Positions 34,098 to 43,598 of a stretch of 44,557 bases of DNA are shown here, in pieces. The notes beneath the pieces were generated by a model. The model had not been told where the DNA came from, searched no databases, and worked only from the letters and a program-made list of their open reading frames with translations. The stretch lies in NCBI GenBank assembly GCA_011364925.1, contig RDOA01000007.1, forward strand, positions 70,936-115,492. Reading direction: 5' to 3'. Source of the DNA: Promethearchaeota archaeon. Lineage in GTDB: Archaea; Asgardarchaeota; Lokiarchaeia; Sigyniarchaeales; SOKP01. Numbering within the stretch: the first letter of the stretch is position 1; each line of letters starts with the position of its first letter. The position numbers and the translations under genes were made by a program.

Positions 34098-34844
34098 ATG
34101 GAAAATAATGATTTAAATACTGTCGATAACGAAATCCCAATTGTAGTTCCAAATCGTATTTTAGTGTTTGCTGGCCATCCAGACGACGAAATAATCTCAT
34201 GTGGCGGTACTATAATTAAATATCAAGCTTTAGGATCCCAGATAATTATAGTGGTAGCAACCATTGGATTAGGCGGTTATGCAAAAAATGAAGAAGAAGC
34301 CAAGATAGAATCTCGAAGAAAACAGGAACTCGATATGATTAGAGCAGTATTAAATTGCAAAATTATTGAATTAGGATACTCTGAACTAAGCGTAGATCGA
34401 GATCATGTATTAGAAATAACAAATTTAATAAGAGAAATTAAACCACAAGTCATTTTGCTCCCTCACTATTCAGATTTTCACCGAGTCCATAGGAATCTTT
34501 CTTTAATTACAAAAGAAGCAATATACCATAGTTCTACAGGCAAAGCATATGGAGGTTCGGGACGAAATTGGACCCCTTTAGGAGCATATTACTACGAATC
34601 TCCGTCATGCAAATTTCAATACATTGACAGTTCGGTCTTTATCACCGTAGACATTGAAAAACAGTGGGAGAAAAAAAGAGAATTATTTAATAGAGTTTAT
34701 AAGTCCCAGAGTGAAGTTTTAGAGAGAGTAGTAGAATGGGCCGAGGATACTGCGATTTTACGCGGAAATGAGATCAACTCTCAATATGGCGAAGCTTATA
34801 TACCTGATACTACTTATACACCATTGAAAATTTTGTTAGTATAA
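34098..34844 (+). CDS. PIG-L/LmbE family N-acetylglucosaminyl deacetylase
   Basis: A 248-residue zinc-dependent deacetylase. The zinc/catalytic motif A-G-H-P-D-D-E is at 25-31 (H27, D30) and the second motif is P-H-Y-S-D-F-H-R-V-H with H123, D126, H128 and H131; the usual HPDH has Val in place of its Asp. Members remove N-acetyl groups from GlcNAc-linked lipids, mycothiol/bacillithiol precursors or oligosaccharides. In archaea a role in glycolipid or surface glycan synthesis is the most likely. There is no membrane helix, unlike eukaryotic PIG-L. ATG start. It ends directly against the converging membrane protein gene, with no base between stop codons. Confidence 0.93.
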   Translation: MENNDLNTVDNEIPIVVPNRILVFAGHPDDEIISCGGTIIKYQALGSQIIIVVATIGLGGYAKNEEEAKIESRRKQELDMIRAVLNCKIIELGYSELSVDRDHVLEITNLIREIKPQVILLPHYSDFHRVHRNLSLITKEAIYHSSTGKAYGGSGRNWTPLGAYYYESPSCKFQYIDSSVFITVDIEKQWEKKRELFNRVYKSQSEVLERVVEWAEDTAILRGNEINSQYGEAYIPDTTYTPLKILLV

Positions 34845-35780
34845 TCAGTTTCTTTCCCAGTACTCTTTAAGTTTTACTCCTAAATCCGATCCAATCGGAG
34901 TGGAACTATACGCTTTAGAATAATAATTTAAATCTGATAAAAAATCCTCTAACCTGTACAATTTAGAATATTCTCTCATCCGTTTATCATGTATTTGTTT
35001 AGTTTCGCTAAGAGAAGCTATCGCGTCAAAATCAGTTTTAATAGCCTTTAAATCTCTAAAACTTAATTGAAAGTAATACTTTCCATGCTTTCGAATTTTA
35101 AACGGTACCCATAATAGATACATTAAAATGATTCCTAAATTAAACTCGAGCAGAGTATTTATTATCATAGTTAAAAAACTCCAACCACCTTGTTCCTGAC
35201 GAATTCCTGAAACTGAAAGAGTAAATTCGAGAGCAAATTCAACTAATGTTCCAACAAGAAATAGATATAAAATATCTTCTAATCTTAGTTTTTTCTTAAA
35301 ATATAATATTGTAGCAACGACAATATTAATAAGGACTAATATTAATTCGTTTAATCTCTGATTATCGACATTCATATCTCTATATACTTTAATGATTGCA
35401 TCGTTTAGAGGTATAATTTGAGATCCCACAGCAACAAGAGTCCAACCAATGTAAAGTAATAATGTCCAAAATAATAACTCTTTTCTATTTCTTTTTTCAA
35501 ACATGACTATTACATAAGAGAACTGAACAAATCCGGGTGAAAAACAGAACCATACAAAGAACAGAAAGGGATTTATTGAACCAATATAATGCCTTGTTTG
35601 AGTAATTAAATACCAATACACATAATCTACGAAGATATATATTATCCAACCAACTAACCCCCACAAAATTGGAGTCCAATACTTCTTTTTGATTAAAAAG
35701 AACACCCAAATTGTTATAAAGATGATGTCAAAGTAAATAAAATCTATTCCTATAGTTCTAGCCACTACTGAGGTTGTCAT
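34845..35780 (-). CDS. Multi-pass membrane protein of unknown function
   Basis: The 311-residue protein has about eight predicted membrane helices in its first 235 residues, many aromatic (for example VDYVYWYLI and FLFFVWFCF). A 75-residue soluble tail follows that is Tyr/Lys/Asp-rich and probably cytoplasmic (LRAI-like segment RDLKAIKTDFDAIASL, then YSKLYRLEDFLSDL). I do not recognise a family. ATG start at 35780. It lies tail to tail with the PIG-L gene and head to head, 211 bases apart, with the actin-related gene. The divergent promoter arrangement with the actin-related gene could mean shared control, but no operator is evident. Confidence 0.75.
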   Translation of the reverse strand: MTTSVVARTIGIDFIYFDIIFITIWVFFLIKKKYWTPILWGLVGWIIYIFVDYVYWYLITQTRHYIGSINPFLFFVWFCFSPGFVQFSYVIVMFEKRNRKELLFWTLLLYIGWTLVAVGSQIIPLNDAIIKVYRDMNVDNQRLNELILVLINIVVATILYFKKKLRLEDILYLFLVGTLVEFALEFTLSVSGIRQEQGGWSFLTMIINTLLEFNLGIILMYLLWVPFKIRKHGKYYFQLSFRDLKAIKTDFDAIASLSETKQIHDKRMREYSKLYRLEDFLSDLNYYSKAYSSTPIGSDLGVKLKEYWERN

Positions 35781-35991
35781 GGTAATTTTTGGACTTTATT
35801 TTTTTATAGAAGAAATATTTGATAGCTTATTAAACCCTTCAAAAATAACGAATTTTCGGAAGAGGGAATAATAAGCATTTAAATTCTAGTCAAATACATT
35901 TTCAAGAATTCAATCTTATTTAGCTAAAAATAAATAGGTTAAATTGTTAATTTATCTAAAGAGGAATGCAAGAAATTTAACAGTTTAAGAT

Positions 35992-37104
35992 ATGAATCTA
36001 ACTGTAGTATTAGATATTGGGCAATTTTCAGCTAAAGCGGGATTTGCGGGAGAAGATATGCCATCTCAAGTGTTTTTTACTATTGTAGGAACGCCTAAAT
36101 ATCGACAGATTGATTACGAATACACAGGTCCTAGGAAAGACGATTTCTATGTCGGAAATGAGATTCAATCGATCGGGTTGTATAAACTCTATTATCCCAT
36201 AAATAAAGGAATAATTCAAGATTGGCTTTCGTTCGAAAAGATAATAGATTACATTTTTTATAATTTAAGAGTAGATCCGAGCTTAGTTAATGTGTTATTT
36301 GCAGTACATCCTTTATTTCCTTATAGTGATTTAAAAAGATTATTTGAATTATTTTTAGAAAATTATCAATGTAGAGCTTTTTATCCCGTATTAGATTCTA
36401 TGCTTACATTATACGCAGGCGGGTTCCAAACGGGATTAGTTGTAGAGATCGGAGATAGCCTTACCAGATTAACTCCGATTTATCAAGGATACAAATTAGA
36501 TCACGCGATAAAGCATATCGATATTGGTGGGAGAACTCTCACAAGATTTATGGAGAAAATTTTAGGTGAAAGAGGTTTTTCCGCAGATTCCTCAATCAGA
36601 AGAGAATTAGTCAGAGCTTTAAAAGAAAAGGCATGTTTCGTCTCTCTCGATTATAAAGAAGATCTTAAGAGAGTTGAACAATACGAAAAGGAATATTCTT
36701 TACCAGATGGTTCCACAATCTCGCTAGCGAAGGAGAGATTCGAGGTTCCAGAATTACTATTCAATCCATCTATAGAATTAGAGGAACGATCCCTTCCAGA
36801 AGCAATCATGGATGTAATTGATATGTGTGACGTAGATGTCAGACCAGATTTATTAAACAACATTTTTTTATCAGGAGGATCATCTATGTTTCCTAATATT
36901 AAGTCAAGAATTTATCAGGAATTAGAAATTGAATTAGCTCGTCGAAGTAAAAAAAATCAGGTAATCAAAATCATTGCTCCCAGGGAACGCACTTTTTCAG
37001 TTTGGGTTGGAGGTTCAATACTATCAATGATTCCTGAATTTGAGCAGAACTGGATAACTAGGGCAAAATATTTCAATGAAGGCATCCCTAAAAATCTTCT
37101 CTAA
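35992..37104 (+). CDS. Divergent actin-related protein
   Basis: A 370-residue actin-fold protein, colinear with eukaryotic actin over its whole length: KAGFAGED (15-22), LYYPINKGIIQDW (66-78), GDSLTRLTPIYQGYKLDHAI (154-173), VRALKEKACFVSLD (207-220), FLSGGSSMFPN (292-302) and ERTFSVWVGGSIL (332-344). Lys18, Glu214 and Lys336 of actin have matches, so nucleotide binding is likely. Catalytic spots differ: phosphate loop 1 reads D8-I-G-Q-F for DNGSG; Asp135 replaces Gln137; Glu152 replaces Asp154; Asp155 (actin Asp157) is kept; Arg159 replaces His161. The D-loop is changed and the HRKCF end is missing. It is therefore an ARP, unlike conventional lokiactin, and its polymerisation and ATPase are uncertain. 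ATG start. Confidence 0.93.
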   Translation: MNLTVVLDIGQFSAKAGFAGEDMPSQVFFTIVGTPKYRQIDYEYTGPRKDDFYVGNEIQSIGLYKLYYPINKGIIQDWLSFEKIIDYIFYNLRVDPSLVNVLFAVHPLFPYSDLKRLFELFLENYQCRAFYPVLDSMLTLYAGGFQTGLVVEIGDSLTRLTPIYQGYKLDHAIKHIDIGGRTLTRFMEKILGERGFSADSSIRRELVRALKEKACFVSLDYKEDLKRVEQYEKEYSLPDGSTISLAKERFEVPELLFNPSIELEERSLPEAIMDVIDMCDVDVRPDLLNNIFLSGGSSMFPNIKSRIYQELEIELARRSKKNQVIKIIAPRERTFSVWVGGSILSMIPEFEQNWITRAKYFNEGIPKNLL

Positions 37105-37211
37105 GCATCTCCACTGTGTTATTAAAATATTACAAGCGTATTACTGTTTTTTAATAATATTATTCTGGTATTATAACATAATAAAATTTCATTTTAAGTG
37201 GAGAATTAAAA

Positions 37212-37577
37212 ATGGAAGATCCTCAAAATACGAATCTTGAGCAATCAAAATTACTAAAAAGATATTATAAACCAGATTATTCTCAATTATTTAATAAATT
37301 GAAAGACCTTAAAACACCCGTAAAAAACGACATTTTAATATCCTTGCTAGACGGAAATTGGCACACAGAGTTAGACTTAATTAGAGTAGCGAAACAAAAA
37401 ATAAAGTATATGGGTGCCGTTACTTTGGGAACAATGATACATTCATTGAATCACCAACTCAAAAACGATTATGTTGAGAAGAGAATAATAAACGGCAAAC
37501 TCTCCTACAGAATATCAGATAACTACGTTGGGCTTACTCGAGCTGCTTATAACAAATACAAGTTTAAAATGGATTGA
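37212..37577 (+). CDS. Small winged-helix protein
   Basis: The 121-residue protein has a disordered, charged start (1-35) and a winged helix-turn-helix domain. Helix 1 is PVKNDILISLLDGNW (36-50), the middle segment is HTELDLIRVAKQKI, the recognition helix is LGTMIHSLNHQLKND and the wing is VEKRIINGKLSYRIS (88-102). It could bind DNA as a regulator. Winged helices also occur as protein-protein modules, as in ESCRT-II, so function is open. ATG start at 37212, with GTGGAG seven bases upstream. It is on the same strand 107 bases after the actin-related gene and converges with the topoisomerase gene. Confidence 0.72.
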   Translation: MEDPQNTNLEQSKLLKRYYKPDYSQLFNKLKDLKTPVKNDILISLLDGNWHTELDLIRVAKQKIKYMGAVTLGTMIHSLNHQLKNDYVEKRIINGKLSYRISDNYVGLTRAAYNKYKFKMD

Positions 37578-37599
37578 GGCTTATCAGATCTTACTTTTT

Positions 37600-39771
37600 T
37601 TACCTTCTTTTTACACATTCCTCTTTTATAATTTGAAAATCTGAACAATTAGAGCAAAAAGCATTAGTTCCTTCTTTATAACTCGCACTCCAACATCTAG
37701 GACATATATAATAGGTCAAACTCTTATTACTCTTCACTTTTGTAATTTTAAAAACGTTGAATCCACATTTTGAGCAAGTTGTATTTTTAAGTATATTGAC
37801 TCTTCCTGTATTTGGAACTGATATATATGTTTTACAATTGTTGTCAGTACACGCAAGGAACCTTTTATTCTGAGAAGTAGTAACTAGTTTCATAGGGTTC
37901 TTTTTGCATGTGGGGCATTGGGAAGTAGTTAAAGGGAAATTTTGTTGCATTGCTGTTTTTAAATTTCCCTTCACTTTATCAAATTCGAAGGTTATAGCTT
38001 TTATATTACTTCGGAATTTATCAAACAAATCGAGGAATAAGTGCTTTACTGTCTTTACAACATCATCCATCGATTTTCTCTTTTCCTTAACGTCCTCGAG
38101 TAGATTCTCAACGTAACGAGTGAACTCAGGTTTTAAAAATGGTAACCACACCTTAATTAATTCACTTATGAGATATTTACCCCATTCTGTTATTTTAAAG
38201 CGGTTTTTAGCAACACGATGAATTAATTTACGATCTTCTAATATTTTAATAATAGTTGGACGGGTAGATTTTGTTCCTAAATGCTCTTTTTCCATCAATT
38301 TTAGTAAAGATGTGTCTGAGTAATGCGGTGGTGGTTGAGTTTCTTTTTCGTTCAATAGGATTTTGTTTATAGCAAGTTGTTTAGCTTTGATTTCAAACAA
38401 CGGTTGATATTGCTTTTTCAAAAAAGGAGCTATTTCGTAAAAACCACTTTCTACAAGAGCAACTATCTGGGAAGTAAATATTTCATTTTTAATCGATAAC
38501 CTAAGTGTAGTTCTTAACTCCTTTGCAGGTTTTCCAAAAAGAGCTAAATAATGTCGCGCTAAGATATCGTACACTTTCTTTTGAAGACTATTTTCGAATT
38601 TCGAACTATTTTGCTCTAAACTTACCAATGGAGTAATTGGGGGATGATCTCCGGCATCAACCTTTCCTATAGTTGGCTTCATTCGATTTTCCGTAAACAG
38701 CTTGGTAGTATAAGATCCATAGTTTGAATGAGGTTTAAAGTTCTGAAGGTATAATTGGTGGTCAAATGTAGAATTATATTTGTCGCTATCAGTCCTAGGA
38801 TAAGAGATAATTTGATTTAGGTATAGTGAATTCATTGTGTTCATTGCCGCTTTTGCACTAATCCTCAAAGTTCTAGTCAGCAATACAAGTGCTTTGGAAG
38901 TGTTTAAAGGCGTTGGGGGATTAATTATTGCTGAATCTCTTGTGTTGTTTATTATTAATGCGATTTTCTCATTTTTAATATTTTGATAAATTTTCTTTGC
39001 TTCGAGTTCCTTTTCCTTGATAAACGGATTTTTGATATGCATCGCTTTAATAATATGAGAATTGTGGACTAAATCAGCTGTAATCGTCCAGTATGGCTCG
39101 GGAACAAATTGTTCGATTTCGAGGTCTCTAAGATAGATTAAATAGAGCAACGAAGTTTGAACTCTTCCTATTGACACAAATCTGTTATGAATTTCGTCCA
39201 GTATCGGCTTAAAAGTGTTAGTAACCTCCCGTGTGCTTGAGAAACCAATGATTGCGTCGATTATCGCTCGAGCTTCACCGGATTCTCCCCAGCTCCATTT
39301 TGGGCTTATCAGATTTTGATATTTTAAGAGTATCTCTCTTTTCTCTAGTGAACTTAACCATAATTGGTTGACTTTAATGTTTTTGTTAGCCTTTACGACA
39401 TAAGGCAGTGCGTCAAAAAGCCCGATATTACACCCTTCTATATCTGCGTCAGTCGCAATCACGCATTCATTGCATATTTTGGAATAATCATTTAGGGCTT
39501 TTATGTAAGATCTTGCGTAATTTATTGCCATTTTTGCGATTGCGCTAGGATTTGTAATGATCTCTCTTGGATCTGATTTAGTCCAACTTTTATACGCATC
39601 CGTGTTCCTATATTCTAATATATGTCCGCGAAGAGGCAATACATAAATATCTTTAGAAGGGATTTGATAGACATTTAGAAATTTAGTTCTATTGATTACT
39701 TTAACAGATCCTAATGCTTTAGCAATTGCTTCGGCAGCCTTATTTTTTTCAGAAATTATTAATGTCGGCAT
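37600..39771 (-). CDS. topA: DNA topoisomerase IA
   Basis: A 723-residue type IA topoisomerase that relaxes or decatenates DNA through a single-strand break. The Toprim domain has catalytic Glu8 (SEKNKAAEAIAKAL) and the metal triad D108-x-D110-x-E112 (ATDADIEGC; the residue after EG is Cys where Glu or His is usual). The gate region has SIGRVQTSLLYLIYLRDLEIE, and the 5Y-CAP segment ISYPRTDS carries the nucleophile Tyr324. The C-terminus holds zinc ribbons (CPTC ... C-x4-C, CSKC ... CPRC and a final CSNC). Length and zinc fingers fit archaeal TopA/Top3-type enzymes. No helicase part is fused, so it is not reverse gyrase. ATG at 39771. Confidence 0.95.
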   Translation of the reverse strand: MPTLIISEKNKAAEAIAKALGSVKVINRTKFLNVYQIPSKDIYVLPLRGHILEYRNTDAYKSWTKSDPREIITNPSAIAKMAINYARSYIKALNDYSKICNECVIATDADIEGCNIGLFDALPYVVKANKNIKVNQLWLSSLEKREILLKYQNLISPKWSWGESGEARAIIDAIIGFSSTREVTNTFKPILDEIHNRFVSIGRVQTSLLYLIYLRDLEIEQFVPEPYWTITADLVHNSHIIKAMHIKNPFIKEKELEAKKIYQNIKNEKIALIINNTRDSAIINPPTPLNTSKALVLLTRTLRISAKAAMNTMNSLYLNQIISYPRTDSDKYNSTFDHQLYLQNFKPHSNYGSYTTKLFTENRMKPTIGKVDAGDHPPITPLVSLEQNSSKFENSLQKKVYDILARHYLALFGKPAKELRTTLRLSIKNEIFTSQIVALVESGFYEIAPFLKKQYQPLFEIKAKQLAINKILLNEKETQPPPHYSDTSLLKLMEKEHLGTKSTRPTIIKILEDRKLIHRVAKNRFKITEWGKYLISELIKVWLPFLKPEFTRYVENLLEDVKEKRKSMDDVVKTVKHLFLDLFDKFRSNIKAITFEFDKVKGNLKTAMQQNFPLTTSQCPTCKKNPMKLVTTSQNKRFLACTDNNCKTYISVPNTGRVNILKNTTCSKCGFNVFKITKVKSNKSLTYYICPRCWSASYKEGTNAFCSNCSDFQIIKEECVKRR

Positions 39772-39955
39772 TAGATTCTTGATTACATGCCTTCTATATT
39801 TTAGATTATTATTATTTCAAAGGTTTATAAATAACAATAGATTTATATATTTCTAATTGGTGTTTAATAAACATCTTCAAATTGAACAAGTGAATTCGGC
39901 TTATTATAATTTTACACCATAAAAAATGACTTGATATAAAACTTTAAAAGTTCAA

Positions 39956-42900
39956 TTAATCCTTTGGCAAAGTAAAACTAAATTTTGTACCCAAATCTCT
40001 CCCTTTCGATTCAACCCAGATTTTTCCTCCATGTGCTTCGATAAAGCCTTTAGCGATATACAGCCCTAAACCGCTACCTTTATTAAGTGTAGAGTACCCA
40101 TCAACTCCTTGTTCAATTGAAACAAATTTTCCAAAAATTTTATCTATCTCTTCAGGAGTTAATCCTTTTCCATTATCTTCAATACTGAAGATAAGACTTT
40201 CATCATCCTCATCTACTAATATCGTGATATCTCCACCATTAGAAGTGAACTTGACTGCATTTGAAAGAAGATTTAGGAAAACTTGTGAAATTCTGAAATG
40301 ATCCACTTCCAAATTAAGATCTTTTGAGATTTCAAGATTTATGGTTAACTTTTTTTGTCTAATCTGAAATTCTAATTCAAGAAGGCAGTTATTTATTAGT
40401 TCATGAACATTTTCTTCTCTTTTAACTAATTCAACTTTTTTTGCGTCAATTTTCATAACATCTAACAATCGGTTTATATATTCCTCTAACCGATGGACAT
40501 TATTTAATACTCTTCCGAGATCCTCCTTAATCTCTTCACCTAATTTCTTTTCTCTTAGAAGTATCAAATCAATATACCCTCCTACAGAAATAAGAGGGGT
40601 TTTTAAGTCGTGAGCTGCAATGCTGATAAAATCTGTCTTTAACCTATCCAATTCCTTTAATTCAATATTTTGTTGTCTTAGGATTTTTTCAGATTCAATT
40701 AATTTCTCTTCTGCAATTTTTTTTTCTGTTATATCCTGAATAATAGCTTGAATCACAATTTCGTCTCCTAATTTAATCGTTGATAGTTCAGAGGAAACCC
40801 ACAAAGGTTTCGAGTGTTTATCAAAGATTTTAATGGTTTGAGGTTTCATAATGATCCGTGAAGGTTCTCCTTTATCGATAAGCTCAGAAATTAATCTCAA
40901 ATTTGGTTTAGTCTCATCAGGATAAATCCCTGCAAGTTGTAAGTAATTTTTTCCCAAAAGATCCGCTTTGTTATAACCAAAAAGATCGGTGGTTTTAGTG
41001 TTCATGTCCAAGACCTTACCATCATAATCTAAAAGAACAATACTAAAAGGAGAATTCTCGTATAAATGGCGATATTTTTCCTCAGATTCCTTAATTTTAA
41101 TTTCGGCCATCTTTCTATCGGTTATATCGCTAAAAGTAACAGCAAAATATCCTCTTTTTGGAGAATATCCTGAAACTTTATACCAGCGACCTAATGGTTC
41201 GGAGTAATCTTCTATGTTTATAGGTTCCCCCGTAAGACCTACAGCTCCAAATCGGCCGATCCAATCTGCAGGATCATTTTCAATTCCGGGTAACACCTCT
41301 GTCACAGTTTTTCCAATTAAATTGTTTATTTTTATACCAGTCATTTCTTCAAAATGAATATTTGCTTCGAGATATCTGTAATCACATGGTTTATTATTTT
41401 CATCTACAATTACCTCGTGGTATGCGAAAGCTGTATTCATATTTTCAAATAACGAGCGATATTTTTCTTCTGATTCTCTTAATCTTTCTTGAGCGAGATT
41501 CTGTTCTGTTACATCCATTATGAGTGCCAAGTCTGCAAATTTATTTTGATACATAATTGTTTTACTATAAGATTCAATCCGCTTAATTTCTCCGTTTTTA
41601 GTAGTTATTCTATATGAATCAGTATCAGAAATATTTTTTTCATCAAATAATCGGCTTCGAAGCCGTTCTTCAGCAGCTTCTCGATCTTCATCATATACCT
41701 GATTAATCATTTCATTTGATGTCCAACTCAGCATCTCATCAATTGAATATCCACTGATTCTTGACATCGCTTCATTTGCATATATTACTTTATTATCTTG
41801 AAGAATGGTAATACCTATCGCTGAATGCTCGGCAATCGTCCTAAACATTTGTTCTGATTCTTTTAACTTCTGCTCCGCATTTTTACGTTCTGTTATATCA
41901 ATTACTGAAATTAAATCAGCTGGTTCCCCTAAAAAATCTATTGATTTAGAGTAATTATCTAACCATCTAATGTCCCCTGATTTTGTGATCAATCGATATT
42001 GATAATTAGAAATGTAATCACTCTCGCCATGTTGTTTCTTACTTAATTGTTCCATGACTCTGATTCGATCTTGCGGATGAATATGTTCAAAAATTTTAGT
42101 AGGACCTAAAGCTAAAACTTCGTTGATAGTAAATCCACCTAAATTCGAGACTAATTGATTTGCATACTTTACTTTATTATCCTGTAAAATTGCTATTCCC
42201 ATTAACGAATTTTCTGCTATTGTTCTGAACTTTTGTTCTGATTCTCTAAGTTCCTTTGTTCTTTCTGATACGATTCTCTCTAGTTCTTTATTCAATACTT
42301 TCAATTCCTCTTCAGACTTCTGCAACCTTAAGTCAGCATTTTTTTTCTCAGTTACGTCTTGGATTAACACTTGTATCAATGTTTCCTCTCCCAATTTAAT
42401 TTTCGAGCTAGTTAAATTAATCCAGATGTCTAATCCATCTTTTCGAGTCATTTTTAACTCAAGTGGTTTCATAGATTCACCTTTCACAAAACTTGTAAAT
42501 TTGCTTCTAATAAGGGAGATAAAATGTTCTGGCCTTTCAAACATATTTAATATTTCCACAAAGTTTTTACCAATGAGATCTTCTCGGGTAAATGCGGATA
42601 GCATTACATCCGTAGTTGCATTGCAATCTATTAATGTACCGTTTAAATCAACGATCCAAATTGCGTAAGGAGATTTTTCAAAAAGGTGTCTATATTTCTC
42701 TTCTGATTGTTTTAACCGTTGTTCTAACTTAAATTTCTGAGTTATATCACGGGATATTCCATAAAATCCAACTTTATTTCCAATATTATCTTTATTTAAG
42801 TAAACCGAAGTTTCTACGATAACTCTCTCATTACCTTTTTTGATGAACTCAAATCGAAAAGAATCTGCGGGTTTTCCGGTTTTATAAACAGTATTAAATA

Positions 42901-43441
42901 CTTTAAACACCCTATTTTTATTTTCCTCATCCATCAGTAGTTTATAATTTTTCCCAATCATTTCATTTAGAGCATAACCCGTCATTTGAGAGAAAGATTT
43001 GTTCATAAATGTGAATGTACCTTCTAAATCTACTTCAAAATACGCTTCAACTATATTTTCTACAATATCACTATACTTCAATTGAAAAAAGGAGATGTTT
43101 CGAGCGGTTAAAAACAGTTTAATTTCTTGATTTGAGTTTCGAAATAATTTTCCTTTAAACTCATAATACTCAAAGCCTTCTTTTTGACGTATTCTTAAAG
43201 TTTCAGTAGCTTTGCCATGTTTCAATAGTTTCTGGAGATATTTTTGGCAATTTGGTATATCCTCAGGGTGAACAACATTGAATATTTTCTCGTTCAAACT
43301 GATATAGCCCAATTTTTCTAAATGAATTTTTTTGTTTACATATTCACATTTAAAATCTTCTTTTAAAACGAAAATTAGGTCTTCATAATTTTCTTTAAAG
43401 ACTTCTCCAATGTTATACCCAAAATCAGAATTAGATGCCAT
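39956..43441 (-). CDS. Multi-PAS sensor histidine kinase
   Basis: A 1161-residue soluble sensor kinase with no membrane helix. About seven PAS/PAC modules occupy residues 1-915, several with the linker DITERKNAEQKLKESE-like ends (for example DITEKKIAEEKLIESE) and sensor starts such as FRTIAENSLMGIAI. The HisKA domain has phospho-acceptor His944 in AAHDLKTPL. The ATPase domain has the N-box NAVKFTSNGG (Asn1061), DNGKG (Asp1089) and GSGLGLYIAKGFIEAHGG. No receiver domain is fused and no response regulator is adjacent, so the output partner is elsewhere. PAS domains may sense redox, ligands or light; no cofactor-binding residue can be assigned. ATG start at 43441. Confidence 0.94.
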   Translation of the reverse strand: MASNSDFGYNIGEVFKENYEDLIFVLKEDFKCEYVNKKIHLEKLGYISLNEKIFNVVHPEDIPNCQKYLQKLLKHGKATETLRIRQKEGFEYYEFKGKLFRNSNQEIKLFLTARNISFFQLKYSDIVENIVEAYFEVDLEGTFTFMNKSFSQMTGYALNEMIGKNYKLLMDEENKNRVFKVFNTVYKTGKPADSFRFEFIKKGNERVIVETSVYLNKDNIGNKVGFYGISRDITQKFKLEQRLKQSEEKYRHLFEKSPYAIWIVDLNGTLIDCNATTDVMLSAFTREDLIGKNFVEILNMFERPEHFISLIRSKFTSFVKGESMKPLELKMTRKDGLDIWINLTSSKIKLGEETLIQVLIQDVTEKKNADLRLQKSEEELKVLNKELERIVSERTKELRESEQKFRTIAENSLMGIAILQDNKVKYANQLVSNLGGFTINEVLALGPTKIFEHIHPQDRIRVMEQLSKKQHGESDYISNYQYRLITKSGDIRWLDNYSKSIDFLGEPADLISVIDITERKNAEQKLKESEQMFRTIAEHSAIGITILQDNKVIYANEAMSRISGYSIDEMLSWTSNEMINQVYDEDREAAEERLRSRLFDEKNISDTDSYRITTKNGEIKRIESYSKTIMYQNKFADLALIMDVTEQNLAQERLRESEEKYRSLFENMNTAFAYHEVIVDENNKPCDYRYLEANIHFEEMTGIKINNLIGKTVTEVLPGIENDPADWIGRFGAVGLTGEPINIEDYSEPLGRWYKVSGYSPKRGYFAVTFSDITDRKMAEIKIKESEEKYRHLYENSPFSIVLLDYDGKVLDMNTKTTDLFGYNKADLLGKNYLQLAGIYPDETKPNLRLISELIDKGEPSRIIMKPQTIKIFDKHSKPLWVSSELSTIKLGDEIVIQAIIQDITEKKIAEEKLIESEKILRQQNIELKELDRLKTDFISIAAHDLKTPLISVGGYIDLILLREKKLGEEIKEDLGRVLNNVHRLEEYINRLLDVMKIDAKKVELVKREENVHELINNCLLELEFQIRQKKLTINLEISKDLNLEVDHFRISQVFLNLLSNAVKFTSNGGDITILVDEDDESLIFSIEDNGKGLTPEEIDKIFGKFVSIEQGVDGYSTLNKGSGLGLYIAKGFIEAHGGKIWVESKGRDLGTKFSFTLPKD

Positions 43442-43598
43442 TATTTAGCACAACCTTTTGAACTTATTAGATATAAAGTTCCTATTTTATTAACTAGTTA
43501 ATCTTTTTAATAATTATATGCTTTCCTTAAAATTATTGCATTAAAGTATTAAAGGGAAATTTTCGATCTTTATCATACTAATATATCTTTTATGAAAT

